Source of the DNA: Lamellibrachia columna
Lineage: Eukaryota > Annelida > Polychaeta > Sabellida > Siboglinidae
DNA length: 64,000 bases
Reading direction: 5' to 3'
NCBI GenBank assembly: GCA_963662155.1
Contig: OY759266.1
Coordinates: 54,307,510 to 54,371,509 of the forward strand
Of the stretch, positions 1-11,131 are shown in pieces. The notes beneath the pieces were generated by a model that was not told the DNA's origin, did not search any database, and was given only the letters and a program-made list of their open reading frames with translations. Every line of letters begins with the position of its first letter. Positions within the stretch are counted from its first letter, which is position 1. A program made the translations under genes and the position numbers.

Positions 1-188
1 CATAAAATTACATATACAGGACTCTGTTTAACAGAATCAGCCGTTTAGTAGACTCTTATATTTGCTGGGATAGAATTATTCCCGTTGTATCAAATTGCTC
101 TGGCCCGAAGTGATTCTGTTAAGCCCATTGTATATAAATATTATATAGCAGATGAATTACCAACAATATTATAATGACAAAGACTTAC

Positions 189-3100
189 CGAGGGTGTCAA
201 CAATCAGATCAAGCTGCCCACTGTAAATGACCACTTTGATGTCGCCTTTGTTCAGCATCCTGTCGACTACAAACCAGAGGTATGATGTAACACGCAGGCT
301 ACACAGCTACTAGATGGATGATACACTGGTGTATTTGGGGCCATGGCCCCCTTGGGTAATTTTTTTACCAAAGGGTATATGTAATCTATTGCGCCAGCAT
401 GGTAGACTAAGTAAGCCTGCACCCCCTTTGTGAGATCCTAGATACGGCTGCGATAGCATATTATATTGCAAGAACAGATGACCAATTAGCATGTCTGAAT
501 TATTAATTAAGTTTGAAGGTCAGTTCATTGAGGAGCCAAGTAGGACCCTATGATCAGAACCTAAGGTAAGGTAGGCTGTCTAAAAACGGGTGCCAACTGT
601 GAGTGGTGCACACCTGTAAGACTAGTAACAGAAATCCATAAGACTGCAAATAAACCCATATAATTATCTACTTCCAATGGTTTGCTGCACATGCTGAAAA
701 GGAGTCTGCCATGCAGTCGTGAGACCAGGGCAGTGGACTGTGCACAACTCAAATATTCACGATAATCGCTCTTCGGAAGTGTTTAACTGCATGCGATTCG
801 ACAGACGTGGTTTGTATCCCATAGTGCAAAATAAGCCTTGTTCAAAATGCACAAAACTAAGGCATGTCTCCTATACTCAAAAGACCTGTGTCATATGACA
901 GGAGTTACCCATACATACCTGTGTCCATGACATGAGTTACCTGTATATACCTGTGTCTATGACAAGTTACCTGTACATACCTATGTCGATGACAAGAGTT
1001 ACCTGTACATACCTATGTCGATGACAAGAGTTACTTGTACATACCTATGTGTATGACAAAAGTTACCTGTACATACCTATGTCTATGACAAGAGTTACCT
1101 GTACATACCTATGCGTATGACAAAAGTTACCTGTACATACCTGTGTCTATGACAAGAGTTACCTGTACATACCTATGTCTATGACGAGTTACCTGTACAT
1201 ACCTATGTCTATGACAAGAGTTACCTGTACATACCTATGTCTATGACAAGAGTTACCTGTACATACCTATGTGTATGACAAAAGTTACCTGTACATACCT
1301 GTGTCTATCACAGGTTTCATGAAGTCAACCGACTGTTTCTCAAACACCATTTGTGACTGGGCTGCAAACAAGTCATCCACGTGGTGAACAAGTGCAGCGT
1401 GCTTACTGCTATTTGTGAAACAGTGCTTTTATTAAATTTAATAAAACCTACTAATCAGTGTTGTAAGAATTGAATAATTAATTTCTGCGACTATTCAATT
1501 GCACTATTACATCTCAAGAATAGAACTAATGGAGTTGTTTAGAGGCAAACAGTACTGTATTGGTTGTAGCAGTATGTAAACCGGTTGCTTTCTCAGTCTG
1601 AACAGCTGAAGAATATAGAAACTCTGTGTCCTAAAGGTTAAGCGTGGGGCTTGCTTGATTGTGGGAGGTCCTGGCGGTTCTTTCTCAGGCATCCAGTAGA
1701 TAACTGAACTGACATTTATGTCAGAAAATTCTATTCATGATTGGTAGGCACAAGTGAAAACTTAATTAAATGGCCCACCATTGTTACAACATTACTGTTA
1801 CAACACCATTGTTACAACATTACTGTTACAACACCATTGTTAAAACGAACGTAAACTTTTTGGACTCTGAAAGTTGTATTATTATGATGCCACTGTACAA
1901 GACTGAAGTCGTCTCCTACAGGCTGGACTCCATCTCCACACATGGAGCATAAACATGATCTACAAGTAGAAGCTGGTGGTCTACCTCCCCAAGTGACGTT
2001 GCTGGGGATGATGGCGAGTTTCTTGCGAATGGGTCCGTTCATCAGCTCTGACAGTGACTTGCCGTACAACTTTGACACGTGTCTGTGATATAAGCTTTCT
2101 GCAATGGGAACATTTTTTGAAATTAAACTTGTCCCACGCTCCTGTTAATGTGACACATCTGAATTAGTCGTTCAGTGAAGATAAGACTGGAAATGCATTG
2201 TTTAGTTTGTCACAATAAATTGCCTGATTACATATAGCTACACTCAACCAGCCAGACTAGATGTTGAGTTTATTAACATCAACATCAGTTGAACAACATC
2301 ATCAACATGGCTAAAGATTGTACAGCAGTGATTGGTTGATCACATACAGAGCCATCTGCCGACATAACCGTGATGTCAATGCCAATGGTGCCATCAATGT
2401 CAATGAATAGAAGCTGGTTTACACGAGTGATTCATTGCCCAACTGGTTGACCAACAAGGCCAATGTGTGGCTACGACTGTGGAATGAGGACTGGTGCACC
2501 CGTCGGAACCTTTCACCAAATTTCATATTGGGAGGGGCGTGGATCAATATCTAGGTCACAGGGTCTAACTTATCGAAACGCACACATAATTTAGCTGCAT
2601 ATTCTCATGCAACATGGTATCACCTGACCGATTGACAACTCACCAATTGCAGACTGATATTTGATTTCCAACTTTTGTGCAGGTCCCCATTTCAGAATGT
2701 TATAAAAATTTACTCCATGCGTATATTTTTCAACAATGTTCTCTGCATCATTCCATAGTTCTGTGGCTTCAGCAAACTGTTTGTTGTCTATAGCTTGCTT
2801 GGTTGACATGGCAGCAATGTTAATGGCTGCCAAACCTTCACGGTCGACCAATGACTGCAACACATTGGGTAGTAGTAATAATGTGATTATGTTTTTTATC
2901 ATATTTCTTTCAAAAGAATTGTTAGAGAACCTAAAGTAAGTAATATATAGTATTCTTCTATTTTTCTACCTTCTACTAATTTCTATTAGATACGTAACAG
3001 GAAATTAATGCACACACAAATCGGATTTGTTTGTTATGTGAAAATAAGTGGGGAACTAGATTAAAATTCCATCCTCGACTGATTTAGCCTATTGCAAATC

Positions 3101-6100
3101 CGGTTCATTGATGTCCAAATATGTAGTGTGTGAATAGTTTATGTAACACCCGCAGTGAATTTAATAAACAAAATGCCTATTTTTGTTCAAAACATTGAAT
3201 GAATTGACTTTAGTCATTAGATCTGGTAAGGCTCAAAATTCACCAAGGGTGAAATTCATGAGTTTCCAGCATTTCCATTTCCACTTCACTTAATGTTTGA
3301 CCAAAGTAATTTAATAGTTTGATGATTTCACAAAAAATTACATACAAAAGTTGTACAAATAGTGGATACTTAATAGCTTTGATTTTTTGCAAAATGAATT
3401 TGAAATGAGACTAGCAAATTGAGGAGGGAGCATCAAATAAAGTTAACTATTAGAAACAGTTCTGATATAGAAAACCAATTAAATTCCATTTACATGGGGG
3501 AAAATATTTAATTGATGTACAACTATAGCAATAGATTACGAATAGTGTAACAGTAGTCTAGATGACAAGATCATTCTTCAACCAGTCGGACAGACATGTT
3601 GGCAGACATTAGACTCGAATGTCACAGTACTCACGGTAGCATACAAATAGGGGCCCCACGTCAGCATGGAGTCTATGGGCGAGATCCATGAGTCTCCCAT
3701 TGCAAAACCTTTAAAGTTACACTTGACTGAGCCTTCCTGTATGGCCTGCGAAACACAACAACACCAACTGAGCAAATGTTTATTAATAATAACATGAATT
3801 TTACACAGGAGATCAGTTAATTGATTTTGAAGTGCATGAAACTTTAAAGAAAATTGCTGGACACATTTTCCAAAAGTTAGAGGAAGTGCTATGACGACCA
3901 ACAATGGCAAAAGTATCTTTGATCTCTCCATAGATGAGTCATTGTTACATTATTGCTCTCTGCTACGATCTCCTAAGCACATGACGTTATTTCATACACA
4001 TTTAAAAAGTGCAAAAATTAAATAATTAATGGTATGAATTTTCTATGAAACACGGAACACTTTGATGTGCTGCTTACCTTGTACAGAACCTCGCTAAACG
4101 ATGCTGTCATCTTGCCTCCGTATGACTCTGAGAAGATGTAGAAAGGCACTTTCTGTAAAAAAAAGTTACACATCACCTCAAAAGAAAATGCATAATGGCA
4201 CGATGTACAGCAAGAGAAAACATAAATTTTTTCGATGATTTTAACAAAAGTATGCGGTCTTTTATTAAGCCGGAAAAGGAAACAAAAGTTATGGTTTTGG
4301 GCCTCTGCACCTATAAGACTCACTAAAACAACCATTTGCAACTACAATTTAAAATATCACGCCAGTGGTTTACCAGGAAAACCTTGTTAAACGCACATCT
4401 TAATTTCATGGGCTGCGCCCTACTGTTAGATAACCCTATGTCACGAGTGTCAGTCTGACAATATCTGCTCGCCAACTGAAAATATATCTGCATACACACA
4501 TTACTATACTTGCCAATATGATACGGCCATGCTGTTTGCGTCCAAACTCAACTTATGCATTGTATTTTGGCCTTTGCTTACTAAACTAGTCGTCTTACTA
4601 TCAAAACAGAACATTTATTTGATACTGCGTTGGTTCTGTGTATACCAGTGTGAGATAGTAAAGTGATGCCCCTATAGAAAAGTGACCCATAGAATTTTGA
4701 CCTCTGTTGTTAATTATTTATTATTCAGACTGTACTTCAAAAATATTATAGGTATGTAAGTTTGATATACATTCTGAAGTTATAACACATTTGTTTAGGA
4801 TGGGTGTCACAATTCTATAGTGGGGGGTCACAATTCAATGAGCACATTGCTACAGAAAAGTGACCACCATACAAATTTAACGTTGCTAATTATTTATTGT
4901 ACAGGCTGCAATTTAAATATAAAAGGTATGTATGTCTATAAGTTTGATATATATTCGATTTATATTTTGGGTTTGTATGTAGCTTGTAAGATAAGATGAA
5001 ATTTTATTTCCAATACTAATACTAACAACATAATAATAATACAATATTATAATATTTCTTGTTATTAGTTGCTATTGGAAACTACTACTAAATATACCAA
5101 TGTAATATGTGATTTATGCAGGAATTCATTATATTTAACTAAATTAATAAATACCAAATGATTACATTGGGACTATGATGAACAACTTCATGACAACTAC
5201 TATCTAATTATCCTCATTTATGTATTAGGTAATCAACCTAAATGTGCCACCAAACTCCTAACAACTTGTTTTTTTAGGATGGGGTCACAATTCTATAGTG
5301 GGGGTCACAATTCCATAGCTATAGGCAAGTGCTCCCCGGTATTGATTGATTTTAGTTGCACATGGTTAGTTTTATCATCTCTTTTCAGTGCTTAACCCAA
5401 AAACCATGATTTTTTTTCACTTTAAACATTAACACACTGAGTCTGCGTACCAATGAACCTGGTTAGTGATGGGCTAAATCATTTCTGGAGGCAATTTCAA
5501 CTGTTACAATGTTCACTGCCACACATTCTGTGAGTATAATTTACACTGCAATGACGGGGAGTGCACTAACACTGAACTGTGGCAGCTGTGCAAGGAAAGA
5601 CTTCATGACAGCAAGCAGATCAGACGCAATCTCATCAACGTTGGTTGTGTATGCATCATCAGATGTTACATAGCTGTAGCCCGTGCCAACAGGGTTGTCT
5701 ATGAACAGTAGACTGGCTGATGATAGCTGCAAGTGACATGTACTCATTATAACAACATGTAGTTCCCACTGATCTGGACACTGCACAATAGAAGTTTTCA
5801 TAATGTATTATTAGTAAATATATTATGTGTCCTAATGAGAACAAGTGGCTGAAAAGATTATGCCTATTTGCTGCATCTGCATCATAGCATAAACTTAGCG
5901 TACAGCCTTGTAGCATAATTCACATTTTACTTATTGCAAGTTGATGAGAAAATGAATGGAAATGGAAAGGTTTTAGCATTACAATCTTACAAGTTCAGAT
6001 TCTTACAGGTCCTCTTATTTAGTTAGCTGGTTATTTAGGTATTTATGTCTCTCATGCCAGCTCTTTCATTTATGGCTATTGTCAGGTCTGATTATTCAGT

Positions 6101-7133
6101 AGGACACTGCAAATAAATGTACACATTTGTTTTGTGTAATTTTCACTGGAATTTATAAGGCACATTCTGTTGTGCGTTGTTATCTATCACACAGGGTGCT
6201 ACTTTTAATTCTCCAGCCTACCCAGGTAGTATTCCTTGGTTTCAAGTTGACATCAAGCGGGCCAATCTCTTGGAAGTTTCCAAAGCCTGTTGATGAACCT
6301 CCCGGGCCTCCCTGGATAACACACAGCACATAGACAATGCAAAGACAACATGTACCACACAGCACATAGACAATGTAAAGACAACATGTACCTCACAGCA
6401 CATAGACAATGCAAAGACAACATGTACCTCACAGCACAGACAATGTAAAGATAACATGTTCCACACAGCACATAGACAATGTCAAGACAACTTGTACCAC
6501 AGAGCATGAAGACAATGTAAAGACAACATGTGCCATACAGCACATAGACAATGCAAAGACAACATGTGCCACATAGCATATACACAACGTAAAGATGACA
6601 TGTACCACACAGCACATAGACAATGTCAAGATAACATACACTATGGTCACACAATAATAGTTATTTTAAAATATATGGTGGACATATTAATATAATGTGA
6701 AATATCTGATTAATTGCACTGTAATTACTGTGTAACATATTCAAACACTAACCTGTATCAGTATCACATGCAGAATTTCATAAAAAAAATCACTGGCCTC
6801 ACTAAACCTAGTGTTCACATTCCATCCTATCAGTGTTTGAAATATTTCTTTGCTCTCCGGAGCTGTGATATAAGATGTTCAAGAAATGGAGAATAAATAC
6901 TGTGTTACTGTTACACACAAATCATGTATAACTGTTACACACAAATCGTGTATAACTGTTACACACTATTTGTTCTCCATTTGTAACATTTTAAACCCGT
7001 ACCTGCAGCCAAAGCACCAATGGTTTACTGGCGAATCCCTCTGCAGCTGTGCTGAAATACACCCACCAGAACATGTGTGCATCCTTGCGCACTTCAACAT
7101 AGTTCCACTTCTGTGTTGGCTCAACAGATGATC
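189..7133 (-). CDS. SCPEP1: Serine carboxypeptidase, SCPEP1 (retinoid-inducible) type, 9 internal exons, partial
   Basis: Secreted or lysosomal serine carboxypeptidase of the S10 family. Coding order on the minus strand: 7133-7003, 6311-6222, 5726-5571, 4152-4078, 3745-3635, 2854-2644, 2098-1985, 1361-1299, 266-189. All introns are GT-AG and all phases join. The protein reads WNYVEVRKDAHMFWWVYFST, then GGPGGSSTGFGNF (oxyanion-hole region), DNPVGTGYSYV, FSESYGG (nucleophile Ser in exon 4152-4078), GDSWISPIDSMLTWGPYLY, LMNGPIRKKLAIIP, DFMKP and YSGQLDLIVDT (catalytic Asp region). This follows vertebrate SCPEP1 almost motif for motif. Catalytic His (GHxVP) and the stop lie left of position 189. 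Exon 7133 begins in phase needing one prior base, so a signal-peptide exon lies upstream; I could not find it between 7134 and 11100. The intron after exon 1361-1299 and the intron before exon 6311 carry minisatellites touching the splice sites. Family assignment is firm; orthology to SCPEP1 is very likely. Confidence 0.93.
877..1300. repeat. 32-bp minisatellite containing copies of an SCPEP1 5' splice site
   Basis: About 13 head-to-tail units of roughly 30-32 bp (plus-strand core acctRtgtctatgacaagag, then ttacctgtacat). The array directly abuts the SCPEP1 exon 1361-1299. On the coding (minus) strand each unit contains a donor-like AG|gtatgt, and nearly every unit also has CAG|gtaact. The real exon end GACACAG|gtatgt is itself the last unit's sequence. 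Confidence 0.95.
3060..3370 (+). repeat. Dispersed repeat family R1, copy A (SCPEP1 intron)
   Basis: An AT-rich segment that recurs at 10065-10400 (same orientation) and at 13445-13912 and 20460-20785 (opposite orientation). Shared blocks include gatttagc, ttcattgatgt, gtgtgaatagtt and gaattgactttag. It has no coding capacity. It is probably a non-autonomous mobile element; its ends are not sharply defined here. Confidence 0.7.
4655..5335. repeat. Intronic direct repeats of about 180 bp
   Basis: Within the SCPEP1 intron 4153-5570 a segment with the blocks aagtgacc, taattatttatt, aggtatgta, agtttgatat and tcacaattctatagtgggg occurs at about 4665-4835 and again at about 4855-4960. Part of it (ggatggggtcacaattctatagtg...) occurs a third time at about 5277-5325. 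It looks like a local tandem duplication with later drift. Confidence 0.7.
6323..6645. repeat. 36-bp minisatellite beside an SCPEP1 3' splice site
   Basis: About nine units of 34-36 bp (agcacatagacaatgYaaag, then acaacatgtaccacac). It lies in the intron only about 10 bp upstream, in transcript sense, of the exon starting at 6311. On the coding strand the units are pyrimidine/TG-rich, and the last one runs into the acceptor (gtgctgtgtgttatccag). The long open frames seen here on the minus strand are an effect of the repeat, not a gene. Confidence 0.93.
6893..6968. repeat. Short tandem repeat, 25-bp units, 3 copies
   Basis: Three consecutive copies built on ctgttacacacaaatcRtgt. It lies in the SCPEP1 intron between exons 7133-7003 and 6311-6222, immediately beside the donor of exon 7003. 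Confidence 0.85.
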
Positions 7134-7159
7134 CTAATGGTACCCAAAGGAATCAGTCT

Positions 7160-9780
7160 TAATATACTAGGCACTTCAAACAAAAATGAGATATCATGGT
7201 AGAACATTGGCAATTGATTTAAATGAAAGGTGACATGTAAAGGAACCAAAAACTGTTTATTTTATCAATATATCTTTGTTAGAGCCAAAGATATTATGAT
7301 TTTAATGCAGTTAAAATCCGAAACTTTTGTGTATCTTGTATACAGGCAAAAGTCTCTCATTTTTGTGTTATTTTTCAATAAATGTATGATTAAAATGGCA
7401 TAACTTTTTTGTTTGTATATATATTTTAATCATTTCTTCAGGAGTTGCAAGCACATTAAGTAGGGTCATATATATACATAGTCCAGTCATGTATCATTAA
7501 TAGTAACTCAGATAATGCAATTAATAAGTCAATATTGGCTATTTAGTGCATGAATTCAACTGACTGACACATTTTGATAAAAGGCAATAACTTCCATGAT
7601 TATGAAGATATTTGTATAATTTGTTCAGGGTTTACAAACTCATTAACAAGGGTCATACAAATACATCACCCAGTCATTTCATAACTCATTTGATGCAATT
7701 AATAAGTCAACATTGGCTAATTAATGCGCAACCTCAACAGGCCAACACCTTTTAATAAAAGGCCATAACTTCCTTTATTATGAAGATATTTGCATAATGT
7801 GTTCAGGGTTTACAAATTCATTAAACATGGTCATAAAATATACATAACTCAATTGATGCAATTAATAAGTCAATATTGGCTAATGAATGCGCAAACGCAA
7901 CAGGTCAACAATTTTTTATAAAAGGTCATAACTTCCATCATTATGAAGATATTTGTATAATTTCAAAACGCATTAAGTAGGGTCATAAATATACATTAGT
8001 CATCATTAATAGTAACTCAATTAATAAGTCAACAATGGCTAATTAGCAAGCTATTTCATCAGACCAATACATTTCAATAGAAAGCCATAACTTCCATGAT
8101 TATGAAGTTATTTGTATAACATTTGGGCAGAGCCTGGACTTTCATTCCCTGCCAAATATGTATATATACATGCATGCACGCACGCACACACAAAGAACAC
8201 CAAAATAATTTTGCGTATTGACAATGATGAAATAATTGTTTGAGAAATATATACTAATTGGTGTTCCATATAGAGTACTAAATGTTTTTTTGTGAAGAAA
8301 AACAATGCCATTGCATAAATATTACACAATTTATTACATATTTCAGTCACTTTGTTGTCATAAAATAATGTTGACTTTACATTGTGCAATTCAACATGAT
8401 GTAATTTTTATAATTTTTTTTTACAGTATTTCACTGTTGAATCCGACATTTCTTGTGTTGAATGGACAACGGCTGCAAGATTCTACATTATTCCATCTAC
8501 GAGCCAAGTGCATGATGATTTTTCACAGTACACTATATGCTGTCTCAACCAATAAAGTATATATATTTTTTATGATATGTTAATATAATGTTACTAATAT
8601 AAATATATATATATATACACACACAATGTGTTTTGCATTCTATGTGAAGCCCCTGCACAACTGGCCATAGACAAATATTTCACACCCGCTGACGTTGCTG
8701 GCTGGCAAGGGTGACCATGAACAACACTCCCAACTGCCCTCGACAAAGATCTGCTGGAAGTCGGCAAGCGTCTTCAAAACCAGCAAAGGCTGAGATCGCA
8801 TAACCGAAATCTATGGAAGAACTTCAGCCAGAACATCTTTAAATAAAATTTATTTAAATGAATCATACATTTCTTGCTGCAGTTATGATTTGGTCTAATT
8901 ATCTTGATTCAGCATGTAAATATTGTAACATTGTTTTTCATACCGTCATCCCCCATTAAGTTAATTGTGAAAATTCACATAATATATTAGGTCAGAAAAC
9001 AAAATCTTGAAATTTGGTCTTGAGAGGTGTATCTATATTCAGCAGTTTTGTCCACTGGCACTGGCAGCTTGTCACAAAATGTCTTGTTGTAATTCAATAA
9101 TTAATAGTAACTGTTTTACAAGTATTTTAACTAAAAAATGACAACAATTAGTTTCCACTCAATGAATAAAACAATTAATAACAATCAGTTTGTACTCAAT
9201 GAATAAAATAATTAATTGTTCTTGTAATTGAGAATATAAATCTCTTGCGGTGTTTTTACGAATTTTTTAAATCATTGAAAAATTGCATTATTTTTTATTC
9301 TTGTATTTGTCTAGGTTTTATCCAAGACCCACACAACATAAACATTAATATAATATCATGTAAAACAGATGGTATTGGCTTTGTAGTAAATTCAATTCAG
9401 AGAAATGTAAATAAGCAATCATTTCGTTCTGGAGACTCGTTCTCACTGTCACAGATCCGTAAAACTTCACAATGTTGCGGTTGACTAAAACCACATTTCG
9501 CGTTCGCGCGGAAACAAGATATTTCCCACACATACTAACTTCGACCTATAGAAGGCAACCACAACATTGAAATATTCTGAGGAATTCGATGAAGTTGTGC
9601 TACTTGCATTTGAAATACACCTATGAAGTCTAACTTACATTTTGTAAGCTTTATTTTGGTCCAATTTCGATAAGAAAAACATGACACGAAAGTTAACTTA
9701 TCGCTTTCAAAGGTGCCATCAAAGCTGACGAAAATGAATGGAAGCAGCTGATAAAACAAGCGGCGAAACAAAACGTTAAC
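7160..9780 (+). repeat. Long duplicated segment, copy 1
   Basis: Collinear with 46815-49115 in the same orientation. Matching landmarks in order are: tagaacattgg; aaaggtgacatgtaa; ccaaagatatt; the internal units ccataacttccatgattatg plus aagatatttgtataattt; the block cacaactggccatagacaa ... ccctcgacaaagatctg; aatcattgaaaaatt; and gagaaatgtaaataag. Inside are four or so sub-repeats of about 160-170 bp with that "ataacttccat" core. It contains no long coding frame. It starts just 3' (plus-strand sense) of SCPEP1 exon 7133 and is probably in, or next to, that gene's first intron. It could be an unclassified repetitive element or a segmental duplication. Confidence 0.85.
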
Positions 9781-9880
9781 GAGATTCCAGTAATCGAAAC
9801 GGCGTTAAATCGTGAACGGATTTTCGTGCGCGCGGAACGACCGAGTCAGCGCATTTTGTTGAAGTGCCTAAATATACATT
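9480..9880. promoter_or_regulatory. CpG-enriched island, possible SCPEP1 promoter/5' region
   Basis: The segment has several CpG clusters (ttcgcgttcgcgcgg at about 9497 and cgtgcgcgcggaacgaccg at about 9827) in otherwise CpG-poor, AT-rich DNA. It lies 2.4 kb upstream of the first recognised SCPEP1 exon. I found no ATG exon with a signal peptide in the right phase, so the promoter role is inference only. Confidence 0.25.
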
Positions 9881-10064
9881 AATATGTAGGCGGCTTTCCG
9901 TCTTCAAAACTACTTGCATTAATAGTACTATCAAAATGCCTCATTAGTCATGACATTTTACTGTCAACTAAGCCACAGTAAAATTAAATGTACAGCTCTA
10001 GCTCTGTAAATGGTAATGTCCAGCTAGGTTCCAAGCTGAATTTGTTTTCGTAATATTTCAACTA

Positions 10065-10400
10065 TAGGTATTAAAACTCCCTCTTCTATTGATTTAGCTC
10101 ATCATGAATGAGATTCATTGATGTTCAAATCTGGAGGTTGTGAATAGTTAAAGTAGCATGCACAGTTGCATGGCTTAATAAATGAGTGTGTCAGCCCACA
10201 GCCCACTTTTATTCAAATTATCAAAAGAATTGACTTTGATCGTTACATCAGGGTAAATTGCAAAGGTGTAAATAATTATAATGTCAGTATATAGAGCTCG
10301 ACCAATTTTGTCCTTTTTTGACAAATTTTTACCAGACCCGGTCAACAATAATTTAATAGTTTGTCCTATGTCTATGATTTTACTGAAACAAAATAACAAA
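10065..10400 (+). repeat. Dispersed repeat family R1, copy B
   Basis: Same orientation as copy A. It shares ctattgatttagct, gattcattgatgttcaaat, ggttgtgaatagtt, gaattgactttgat and caataatttaatagttt with the other copies. It lies between the SCPEP1 upstream region and the TRIM-like gene. Confidence 0.65.
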
Positions 10401-10802
10401 TCTGTAAAAACGAGGTAGCGTGTTGGTTATAAACCGGATGGTTCTTCCAATTTACAATGTAGATGTAGACTACGTTTGTAGGCATTAGTGACTACACTTC
10501 CGGAAGTACAAGTGTGGTCTTACCCCTTTGTTATACAACTAATGTCACTGCTACAGTGACAGTGTCGACGACAATGGTGACAATGAAAATACTAAATTGC
10601 CAATATAGGTCATGAAATTATACTAATACACACCTACTAGTATTGCTGCATTACATGCAACACATATGAGGATGGAAACTATGAAATAGTTTGTGTTCAT
10701 CCTGTATGTTTATTCCACGAAAATAAGAAAACGCTGTCAAGATAAATGACAAACTTCGTTGAACTGTGAACGACACAGCGTAATTTGTTGCGATATAATA
10801 AA

Positions 10803-10829
10803 TCATGTGATACCCAAGGGGTATCACAT
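10803..10829. other. Short perfect hairpin
   Basis: catgtgataccc and gggtatcacatg are 12-bp inverted arms around a 3-nt loop (aag). A second copy of the motif (gtatcatgtgat) follows at about 10840. It lies 300 bp upstream of the TRIM-like gene. No function is evident. Confidence 0.6.
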
Positions 10830-11131
10830 GACAGTCAAGGGTATCATGTGATATGCAAGAGTCGGTCCGCACTTGTGCTTTGAAAGCCGGATATGTTCCC
10901 GGACTAGCGTCGTCTCCTGTTCTTTTAACGTGGATGCGGCATTAACTATATTTTTAATAACGCATAAAAGTCAAATAAAACTAATATAATAGTCATATTT
11001 CCACACAAAACTTCTCATTGTAACGAATATTAATACCTACGAGCCGCTACTGAGAAGAGTGAGCTGCTGAAACGTGACCATAAACATTACGGAAGTGACA
11101 GGCGGCCAGAGGAAGTCAACACCGGAAAAAT

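Noticed and set aside
6240..6660. Several overlapping minus-strand Cys-rich open frames
   Set aside because: They are generated by the 36-bp minisatellite; the only true coding piece here is the SCPEP1 exon 6222-6311.
9535..9771. Minus-strand frame starting LFRRLFYQLLPFIFVSF as the missing SCPEP1 signal-peptide exon
   Set aside because: It has no ATG at the start, and its best donor (gataa|gttaac) gives the wrong phase for exon 7133. The corresponding region in the duplicated copy (about 49150) is not conserved as protein.
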